Below are positions 6,762 through 13,073 of a stretch of DNA of 13,073 bases, piece after piece. The translations under genes and the position numbers were made by a program. Source of the DNA: Candidatus Aenigmatarchaeota archaeon (GTDB taxonomy: Archaea; Aenigmatarchaeota; Aenigmatarchaeia; Aenigmatarchaeales; JAHLMR01); NCBI GenBank assembly GCA_018920255.1, contig JAHLMR010000013.1:1-13073 (forward strand). The letters are read 5' to 3'. The notes beneath the pieces are model-generated. The model searched no databases. It had not been told where the DNA came from and saw only the letters and a list, made by a program, of their open reading frames with translations. Position 1 is the first letter of the stretch, and the number at the start of each line of letters is the position of its first letter.

Positions 6762-7922
6762 CTATTTCAAAAAATTTCTTATAATCTCTTTGTAAATTTT
6801 TGCAGCATTTACTAAATCTTTTATTTCTATATACTCATCTTTTATATGACAATTTTCAGGCTTTCCCGGTCCAAAAACAATGCAAGGAAATCCATTAGAA
6901 ATAAAATAGCCAGCACCAGTTGCTCCATGTTCTCCAACTATTTTAGGTTCTTTATTTAAAACAGATCTTATAGATTCCTGTATTATTTTTATTGTTTTTT
7001 CATCATACGATGGTTTAACGGGTGGATAATACAGCAATTCTTTTATTTCTATTTTCATATTTTTATCTTCTTCTGACAATCTGTTTATAATTTCTCTTAT
7101 TAAATCTATAATTGCTTCTTTCTTTTCTTCAGGTATTAATCTTATATCAAGTTGAGCCTTTGCAATTCCTGGAATGACGTTTGTTTTTATTCCAGAATTA
7201 AATATTGTTATTGAAATAGTAGAGTTTCCTAATAATTCATTTTTCCCTTCAATTTTCATATTTTGAATATGATATAAAACTTTGTTTAATTTTTCTAATG
7301 CATTAACTCCTGTCCATGGCATTGATGCATGTGCTTCTTTTCCATAAGATATTAATTCAAGCCACAAAATTCCTTTTTCTGATACAACTAAATCAAAATT
7401 TGTTACATCACCAATTATTACTAAACTATTTTTTTGTTTTTTCATTTTTTTAATTATACCACGCATTCCAATTTCTTCATTATCACCCATTTCTTCATTT
7501 ACTGTGAAAATAAACTTAAGGCAGCCGTTTGGCTTCCACCCTTCACGTTTTAATGATGCTACTGCTTCTATCATTGAAGCTAGACAACCCTTCATGTCTG
7601 TTGCTCCTCTTCCATAGATTTTCCCATTTGTAACCTTTCCTTCAAATGGAGAATATTTCCATCCTTCTCCAGCAGGAACTGTATCTAAATGTCCATTTAA
7701 AATTAAAGTTTTTTCAGATTTTTCAGAACCAAGCGTTGCAATAATATTTGGTCTATTTTTTGCAATTTCAATTTGTTCTACCTTAAAACCAATTTGTTTT
7801 AAAAGATTTGAAATTAAATCAGATAACTTCTTTTCATTTCCGGGTGGATTTGAAGTATTTATTTGTATAAATTTTTTAGTTAAAGAAACAATTGCTTTTT
7901 CATCTATTTCTTGTTTTTTCAT
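6762..7922 (-). CDS. M20 family metallopeptidase/deacylase (ArgE/DapE/ACY1 type)
   Basis: 386 aa, the normal length. M20 enzymes are cytoplasmic two-zinc hydrolases of peptide or N-acyl bonds. Seen: the catalytic domain with NGHLDTVP (H78 zinc ligand, D80 catalytic), GRGATDMKG (D109, bridging zinc ligand), TVNEEMGD (E143 general base, E144 zinc ligand) and GDVT (D172, the usual ligand position); a dimerisation/lid domain (about 190-300) with GKEAHASMPWTGVNA and TNVIPGIAKAQLDIRLIP; and a return to the catalytic fold with GPGKPENCHIKDEY (H359, last ligand). All expected ligands are present, so it looks active. GATGAGYF stands where ArgE/DapE usually have a G-T/A-D motif; that Asp is not a metal ligand. 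Substrate cannot be told: acetylornithine, succinyl-diaminopimelate, acetyl-lysine or dipeptides are all possible, and no biosynthetic neighbours help. The start is supported by a TATA box about 25 bases upstream. Confidence 0.92.
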   Translation of the reverse strand: MKKQEIDEKAIVSLTKKFIQINTSNPPGNEKKLSDLISNLLKQIGFKVEQIEIAKNRPNIIATLGSEKSEKTLILNGHLDTVPAGEGWKYSPFEGKVTNGKIYGRGATDMKGCLASMIEAVASLKREGWKPNGCLKFIFTVNEEMGDNEEIGMRGIIKKMKKQKNSLVIIGDVTNFDLVVSEKGILWLELISYGKEAHASMPWTGVNALEKLNKVLYHIQNMKIEGKNELLGNSTISITIFNSGIKTNVIPGIAKAQLDIRLIPEEKKEAIIDLIREIINRLSEEDKNMKIEIKELLYYPPVKPSYDEKTIKIIQESIRSVLNKEPKIVGEHGATGAGYFISNGFPCIVFGPGKPENCHIKDEYIEIKDLVNAAKIYKEIIRNFLK

Positions 7923-7941
7923 ATTTTTATTAAGAAAGGAG

Positions 7942-7951
7942 TATTTTTAAA
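7942..7951 (-). promoter_or_regulatory. TATA box of the M20 gene
   Basis: Minus-strand TTTAAAAATA is centred about 25 bases before the ATG at 7922, giving a leaderless arrangement. It sits in an 80-base divergent region shared with the beta-helix operon. Confidence 0.5.
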
Positions 7952-7971
7952 TTTTATTGTTATTGTATTAA

Positions 7972-7982
7972 TTTTAAAAATA
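7972..7982 (+). promoter_or_regulatory. TATA box of the beta-helix protein operon
   Basis: TTTTAAAAATA is centred 26 bases before the ATG at 8003, with no Shine-Dalgarno, so the first gene is probably leaderless. This box and the M20 box lie about 30 bases apart on opposite strands, close enough for the two promoters to influence each other. Confidence 0.5.
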
Positions 7983-8002
7983 GAATATTTAATAAATATA
8001 TT

Positions 8003-11000
8003 ATGAAAAAATTTATCTATTTATTTATAATACAAATTTTAATTTTATCATTAAATGTGTATAGTGCAAATATTTATGTTTCTTCGAGCACATTTTGTCC
8101 TTCTAATACATCTTCTGATATTTATTATATAAATACAAATGTTGTTTTCAATTGTACTACTCCAATAAACATTAATACAACTTCTTATGCAATTATTATA
8201 AATTCAAATAATATTAAATTAGATTGTAACAATACTTTAATTTTTGGAAATAAAACTTTAATATCTACAACATATGGAATTTATGTATCTAACAAAAATA
8301 ATATTACAATAGAAAATTGTATTATTTCTGGATATACTAATGGAATTTATTTTAATTCTGTTTCAAATAGTAGTATAAAAAATTCTACATTATTTGAAAA
8401 TTCTAGAGAAGGAGGTTTTATGGAAGCTGCAATAATAATAAATGGAGGAAGAAATAATTCGATATTTGATTCATTAATATTTAATAATTCTGTTTCTGGA
8501 ATTTATTTAGAATCTACAAATAACAACACAATTTATAATACAACATTATTTGAAAACAGATATTTTGGATTATTTATTAGATATTCTTCATATACAAATA
8601 TATCAAACAATATTTTTTCAAAAAACGAATGGGCTGGAGTTTATTTAGAAGGTTCTCACAATAATTCTATAGAAAATAATATATTATCTGAAAATACTTA
8701 TAACGGAATAACATTTCATGTGAATAATAATTATAATTTAATAAAAAATAATATATTTATAAACAATACTAGAAGAGCACTTCATTTTTATTATTATCCT
8801 AAACATTCACAAATAATTAATAATACGTTTTTTGGAAGTGGTTTGTTTATAGACCCACAATATGAAACAATTTATGAGCCAACTAATTTTACAATATTAA
8901 ATAATACAGTTAATGGACTTCCTATAGTTTATTTAAAAAATATTAATAATTTAATATTTAATGAAGATGCAGGGCAAATAATTTTAGAAAATGTAACAAA
9001 TATTACAATATCTAATTATAATTTCTATGATAATTCAGTTGGAATAACTTTATTAAATGCTTACAATATAACATTAATAAATAATACTTTTCAAAACAGC
9101 GGGGTATTTTTACAACTTTCTAAAAATAATACATTTTTAAACAATTATGTAAATGGAAAACCTCTAGTATATTTAGAAAATAAAGATAATTATGTTGTAG
9201 AAGATGCAGGACAAGTTATAGTTATAGATTCAACAAATATATCAATAAAAAATTTAAATCTTTCAAATACGGTTTCTGGGATTTTTTTAATAAATGTTTC
9301 AAATAGTTTAATTTATAATAATTTTATAGCAAACAATTCTTTTAGTGGTATATACGTTACATCATCTTCAAGTAATGAATTCATAGAAATAGAAAACAAT
9401 ACTATAGAAAATTGTTCATGGCCAGGAATACTAAGTTTTAAAGATTATTTAAAAATTTCTAATAATAAAATTAAAAATAATTATCCAGATGGAATATGTA
9501 TTATTAATATGTATTCATTAATTTTTGATAATGAAGTAGTTGGAAATCAAGACGATGGTATTTCTTTATTATATTTTAAAAATTTTGTATACAACAATTA
9601 TGTTGAAAATAATAGATGGGGAATAGCATCACAGCCATATGAATATGGCTATAATTATATTTTTAAAAATATACTAATGAATAATACACAAATAGGTATA
9701 TTTTTAAAAAATAATAAAGATACAATAGTAAATGATAATTTATTAAAAGATAACATAATTGGTATTTATGGTTGTTGCGGTTATGGTTTAATTAATATTA
9801 CAATTATAAATAATACAATAATAAATAGTTATCATGCAATGAAATTTGATCCCCTTCCTGCAGGTAATACTAATATACAAATTTTAAACAATAAATTAAT
9901 AAATGGAAGTTATTATGGAATTTATGTAAGAAATATGACTGGACAAATTGAAAATAATAGTATTAGTAATTTTAAAATTAATTTTTATGTAAGAGATATT
10001 ATTTCTAATTTAAGTATAAAAAATAATACAATTTTAAATGGATTTGACTATGGAGTTTATTTATTAAACACAAATAATACAAATTTTCAAAATAATATTT
10101 TATATTTTAATAATAGATCAATTTACTTAACTTCTTCAAATAATAATAGTTTTGAAAATAATACAATTTGTTATAATAAATATGGTATTTATAATAATAC
10201 GCCAAACATAATAAAAAATAATATTTTTTGTGCAGATTTTATTAGTTTTCCACAAACTTGGACTATAAATCCTATTTCAAACATTTCAATAAATGTTTCA
10301 AATATCTTATTCCAACCAGCATCTTGTTATTTTAAAATTAATAATAATTTGCTTGGAATAAATGAAACTGTTTATGATTTTCAATTAATTAATTTTAATT
10401 TTTCAGAAATTTCTTCAGAAGGAGTTTATAATATAAATGTATATTGTAATGATAGCACAGGGACAAATTATGCAAACAATTCAAAATATTTTGTAATTGG
10501 AGATGTTTCTATTTTAGATTTAATTTTTGAACAAGAAACAATATATACTACAACAAATATAAATGCAAAACTATTATTAAATTCTTCTGGACCAGCAAAT
10601 TTAAATATAACTATTTATTTAAACGGAACTTATTTTTATTCAAATTTAACAAATATAGATTTAGGTATAAATGAAATACCAATAAATATTGGAAAGTTAA
10701 ATTCTGGAAGTTATGAAATAAAAGTACAAATAGATCCAGATAATAATTTATCAGAATTAAATGAAAGTAATAATGAAATTATAAAAAATATAATTGTTAA
10801 ATTAGCTCAATCCGGACCAACAATATTAGAGTCTCCTAAAGAATTTTCAAGTATTCAAATAATTCCAGCTCAAAAATTAATTAGTTTTGATTTTTTGAAC
10901 TATAGTATTTTTGAAATTGATTTAATTTTTTCAAAAGATGTTTCAAATATTTCATTATCATTAAATAAAACAAGTATATGTAGTCAAATAGAAGAAGTTC

Positions 11001-11497
11001 AAAGAAAAAATTATGATTGTTATGAAATTAAAAAAGTAAATTTTTTAGATTCAGATATTTTAAATGTATTTTTAAGATTTAAAGTTTCAAAGAAATGGAT
11101 TAAAGAAAATAATATAGAAAAATATTCAATAAAATTATATAGATATAATGATGGTGTCTGGAATGCAATTCAAACAAAATTAGTAGAGGAAGATGAAGAA
11201 TATATTTATTTTGTTTCTGAAACAAAGTATTTATCAATATATTCAATATCAGGACAAGTTAAAACAATAACAGCTCCAAGTGAAGAAAAGCCAACAGCTC
11301 CAACTGAAGAAAAACCAACTGAAAAGTCAACAGAAAAACCTGCAGATTATACAATGATTCTTTTAGGAATAATTATAATACTTTTAATTATAAATATTCT
11401 TATTAAAAAGTTTTTTAAATATAGAATTAAATCAAAAAATAAAAAAATGATTAAAATGAAAAGTCAAAAATTAAAAATAAGGAGGCGATTAAAATGA
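8003..11497 (+). CDS. Membrane-anchored parallel beta-helix (NosD-like) surface protein
   Basis: 1164 aa, complete. Seen: a signal peptide (about 1-22); a long right-handed parallel beta-helix region (about 30-740) of roughly 22-25 residue coils rich in Asn, such as GIYLESTNNNTIYNT and GVYLEGSHNNSIENN; two embedded NosD-type modules with NGLPIVYLKN...EDAGQIIL and NGKPLVYLEN...EDAGQVIV; an Ig-like segment (about 750-832); a CARDB-like domain (about 834-930, ending SELNESNNEIIKNIIV); a PGF-pre-PGF-like domain (about 945-1085, with FRFKVSKKWI-type core LRFKVSKKWIKENNIE and YIYFVSETKYLSIYSISG); a Pro/Thr/Glu/Lys stalk (about 1090-1114); one transmembrane helix (about 1117-1136); and a highly basic 28-residue cytoplasmic tail. 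Beta-helix coils of this type occur in polysaccharide-binding or cleaving proteins and adhesins; no catalytic residues are identified, so adhesion or surface-layer function is an inference. Many N-x-S/T sequons suggest heavy N-glycosylation. It overlaps the next gene by four bases. Confidence 0.9.
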   Translation: MKKFIYLFIIQILILSLNVYSANIYVSSSTFCPSNTSSDIYYINTNVVFNCTTPININTTSYAIIINSNNIKLDCNNTLIFGNKTLISTTYGIYVSNKNNITIENCIISGYTNGIYFNSVSNSSIKNSTLFENSREGGFMEAAIIINGGRNNSIFDSLIFNNSVSGIYLESTNNNTIYNTTLFENRYFGLFIRYSSYTNISNNIFSKNEWAGVYLEGSHNNSIENNILSENTYNGITFHVNNNYNLIKNNIFINNTRRALHFYYYPKHSQIINNTFFGSGLFIDPQYETIYEPTNFTILNNTVNGLPIVYLKNINNLIFNEDAGQIILENVTNITISNYNFYDNSVGITLLNAYNITLINNTFQNSGVFLQLSKNNTFLNNYVNGKPLVYLENKDNYVVEDAGQVIVIDSTNISIKNLNLSNTVSGIFLINVSNSLIYNNFIANNSFSGIYVTSSSSNEFIEIENNTIENCSWPGILSFKDYLKISNNKIKNNYPDGICIINMYSLIFDNEVVGNQDDGISLLYFKNFVYNNYVENNRWGIASQPYEYGYNYIFKNILMNNTQIGIFLKNNKDTIVNDNLLKDNIIGIYGCCGYGLINITIINNTIINSYHAMKFDPLPAGNTNIQILNNKLINGSYYGIYVRNMTGQIENNSISNFKINFYVRDIISNLSIKNNTILNGFDYGVYLLNTNNTNFQNNILYFNNRSIYLTSSNNNSFENNTICYNKYGIYNNTPNIIKNNIFCADFISFPQTWTINPISNISINVSNILFQPASCYFKINNNLLGINETVYDFQLINFNFSEISSEGVYNINVYCNDSTGTNYANNSKYFVIGDVSILDLIFEQETIYTTTNINAKLLLNSSGPANLNITIYLNGTYFYSNLTNIDLGINEIPINIGKLNSGSYEIKVQIDPDNNLSELNESNNEIIKNIIVKLAQSGPTILESPKEFSSIQIIPAQKLISFDFLNYSIFEIDLIFSKDVSNISLSLNKTSICSQIEEVQRKNYDCYEIKKVNFLDSDILNVFLRFKVSKKWIKENNIEKYSIKLYRYNDGVWNAIQTKLVEEDEEYIYFVSETKYLSIYSISGQVKTITAPSEEKPTAPTEEKPTEKSTEKPADYTMILLGIIIILLIINILIKKFFKYRIKSKNKKMIKMKSQKLKIRRRLK
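11481..11489 (+). promoter_or_regulatory. Strong Shine-Dalgarno of the second beta-helix gene
   Basis: GGAGGCGAT ends four bases before the ATG at 11494 and lies within the last codons of the first beta-helix gene. It fixes the start in the ATGA overlap and indicates strong, coupled translation. Confidence 0.8.
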
Positions 11498-13073
11498 AAA
11501 GTAATATATTAATAATTATATTAAGTCTTTTATTAGTTTTCGGAAGTTTTGGATTTTCTGTTGATATTGATACTTGTCAAGAAATAAATTCCGAGGGTGA
11601 ATATGTTTTAACAAAAGATTTAACAAGTGACGGTATATGTATAACAATTACAGCATCAAATGTTATTCTTGATGGTGCAGGATATTGGATAAACAGAACA
11701 GGGGGTTCTGGAGATGCTTATGGAATTTATGTTAATAATGTTGAGAATGTAACTATTAAAAATGTAAATGCTGCAGACTGGACTATTGGGATTTTTATAA
11801 GTTATTCCTCAAATATCAGCCTAACAAACAACACAGCAAATTCAAATGGTAACGGAATTTCTTTATATTTTTCCTCAAACAACACGCTAACAAACAACAC
11901 GGCAAACTCAAATGGTTTCGGAATTCATATATACAAATCATCAAACAACATCTTAATAAATAACATTGTAAATTCGAATAATCAGAATGGAATTATTTTA
12001 TCTTTTTCCTCAAACAACACATTAATAAACAACACCGCAGGCTCAAATGGAGTAGGAATTTATTTATATTCTTCCTCAAACAACACATTAATAAATAACA
12101 CAGCAAAGTCAAATGGTAACGGAATTTATTTACACGCTTTTTCATCAAACAACACTTTGACAAATAACATTGCAAGTACAAATAAAAACACCGGAATTTA
12201 TTTATATTCTTCCTCAAACAACACATTAATAAACAACACAATGAACAACAATACATATAATTTTGGCATGTATGGATACGCTATTTCACATTATTATCAA
12301 GATGTTGATACTTCAAACACAGTTGATGGAAAACCAATTTATTATTGGACAAATGAAAAAAACGCTCCAAATAACTGTAAAAACGCAGAAATAAATGAAT
12401 CAAGTAATGCTGGCTTTGTTGCATTAGTTTCTTGTGATAATATTACAGTAAAAAATTTAAATTTAAGTAAAAACTCTCATGGAATTTTATTAGTAAATAC
12501 AACAAATAGTAAAATTTCAAATAATAATATAAACTCAAATTGGCGTGGAATTTATTTATATTCTTCCTCAAACAACACTTTGACAAATAACATTGGAAGT
12601 ACAAATAACGACACCGGAATTTATTTATATTCTTCCTCAAACAACACGCTAATAAACAACACGGCAAACTTAAATTATAATGGAATTTATTTATATTCTT
12701 CCTCAAACAACACATTGACAAACAACAATGCAAGCTCAAATATTGATTACGGAATTTCTTTATACTCTTCCTCAAATAATACCCTGACAAACAACACAAT
12801 GAACAACAATAAATATAATTTTGGCATAGCTGGGGCGAGTATTTCACATTATTATCAAGATGTTGATACTTCAAACACAGCTGATGGAAAACCAATCTAT
12901 TATTGGACAAATGAAAAATATGCTCCAAATAATTGTAAAAATGCAGAAATAAATGAATCAATTAATGCTGGCTTTGTTGCATTAGTTTCTTGTGATAATA
13001 TTACAGTAAAAAATTTAAATTTAAGTAAAAACTCTCATGGAATTTTATTAGTAAATACAACAAATAGTAAAAT
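11494..13073 (+). CDS. Second parallel beta-helix (NosD-like) surface protein, C-terminus off window
   Basis: 526 complete codons with no stop before the right edge. Seen: a signal peptide (about 1-22, core ILIIILSLLLVFGSFGF); an N-terminal cap with two Cys (C28, C49) and ITASNVILDGAGYWI, typical of NosD-like proteins; then beta-helix coils of 22-24 residues, consensus G-I-Y-L-Y-S-S-S-N-N-T-L-x-N-N-T-A-x-S-N-x. These are interrupted twice by a roughly 95-residue module: YNFG, SHYYQDVDTSN, DGKPIYYWTNEK, APNNCKNAEINES, GFVALVSCDNITVKNL, SKNSHGILLVNTTNS. The module is the same NosD type as in the upstream protein but carries a Cys pair absent there, a possible disulfide. The coils are far more regular at DNA level than those of the upstream gene, with more AAC and TCC codons. 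The role is inferred as a cell-surface adhesin or glycan-binding protein co-expressed with its neighbour. Confidence 0.9.
   Translation, partial: MKSNILIIILSLLLVFGSFGFSVDIDTCQEINSEGEYVLTKDLTSDGICITITASNVILDGAGYWINRTGGSGDAYGIYVNNVENVTIKNVNAADWTIGIFISYSSNISLTNNTANSNGNGISLYFSSNNTLTNNTANSNGFGIHIYKSSNNILINNIVNSNNQNGIILSFSSNNTLINNTAGSNGVGIYLYSSSNNTLINNTAKSNGNGIYLHAFSSNNTLTNNIASTNKNTGIYLYSSSNNTLINNTMNNNTYNFGMYGYAISHYYQDVDTSNTVDGKPIYYWTNEKNAPNNCKNAEINESSNAGFVALVSCDNITVKNLNLSKNSHGILLVNTTNSKISNNNINSNWRGIYLYSSSNNTLTNNIGSTNNDTGIYLYSSSNNTLINNTANLNYNGIYLYSSSNNTLTNNNASSNIDYGISLYSSSNNTLTNNTMNNNKYNFGIAGASISHYYQDVDTSNTADGKPIYYWTNEKYAPNNCKNAEINESINAGFVALVSCDNITVKNLNLSKNSHGILLVNTTNSK
11854..12228 (+). repeat. 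Beta-helix coil repeats, first block
   Basis: Coils begin with GGAATT at 11854, 11920, 11989, 12055, 12121 and 12193, spaced 66, 69, 66, 66 and 72 bases. All steps are multiples of three. The core CCTCAAACAACAC is nearly invariant. These are coding repeats for 22-24 residue beta-helix turns. Confidence 0.88.
12193..12750 (+). repeat. 558-base in-frame tandem unit, copy 1
   Basis: The unit holds one coil, the Cys-containing NosD module (from about 12229 to 12515) and three further coils (starting 12547, 12616 and 12682). It equals 186 codons. The next unit starts directly at 12751. Confidence 0.85.
12751..13073 (+). repeat. 558-base in-frame tandem unit, copy 2 (cut by window edge)
   Basis: Matches copy 1 base for base at an offset of 558 without gaps. 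From 12799 on I count about 17 mismatches in 275 bases, most in one short patch (about 12827-12839). The last 111 visible bases (12963-13073) are identical to 12405-12515. More of the unit lies beyond the edge. Confidence 0.85.

Noticed and set aside
8003-11497. True copper-processing NosD (nitrous oxide reductase maturation)
   Set aside because: Similarity is limited to shared beta-helix coils; there are no nos genes nearby, and the CARDB, PGF-pre-PGF-like and anchor regions indicate a surface protein.
11993-12961. Open minus-strand frames rich in Cys and Leu opposite the second beta-helix gene
   Set aside because: They are the antisense of the repeated coils; the repetition keeps a frame free of stops. 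They have no start signals and the repeated CCL and KNINKF strings follow directly from the coil DNA.
11854-13073. CRISPR-like regular repeats
   Set aside because: The repeats are coding, contiguous, in frame and vary in steps of three bases; there are no unique spacers and no cas genes.

Overview
The window is a strongly AT-rich stretch of archaeal DNA. Archaeal origin is well supported. It carries the archaea-specific GatDE amidotransferase and an archaeal-type proteasome alpha subunit. Several genes have TATA boxes about 25 bases before the start codon, the spacing of leaderless archaeal transcripts, and the surface proteins have a PGF-pre-PGF-like domain. Small compact genes, AT richness and Asn-rich surface proteins suggest a DPANN-type lineage (Woesearchaeota/Pacearchaeota-like), but that is inference and the lineage is not settled.

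Layout. Bases 1-304 (minus) hold the N-terminal third of proteasome alpha (psmA), cut by the window edge. A divergent promoter region (305-396) separates it from a plus-strand run: gatD, gatE and a TPM/YgcG-type membrane protein, each overlapping the next by four bases (ATGA), then lemA with its own TATA box, a small two-helix membrane protein, and a two-domain superoxide reductase (desulfoferrodoxin). Facing these on the minus strand are a repeat protein that closely resembles the eukaryotic mTERF family and an M20 metallopeptidase/deacylase. From 8003 to the right edge are two large secreted parallel beta-helix (NosD-like) surface proteins. The first is complete (1164 aa, membrane-anchored). 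The second starts inside the stop codon of the first and runs off the window; its gene contains 66-72 base coil repeats and a 558-base in-frame tandem repeat.

How they work together. GatD and GatE form one enzyme that converts Glu-tRNA(Gln) to Gln-tRNA(Gln). TPM and LemA are a recurrent membrane pair whose biochemical role is unclear. Desulfoferrodoxin detoxifies superoxide, implying an anaerobic or microaerophilic life. The two beta-helix proteins look like a co-expressed cell-surface pair.

Most worth a second look: the mTERF-like protein at 5734-6702, because this family is known mainly from eukaryotes, and the near-identical 558-base tandem module in the second beta-helix gene. No mobile element, CRISPR array, tRNA or rRNA was seen. 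Every stretch over 300 bases contains a gene.
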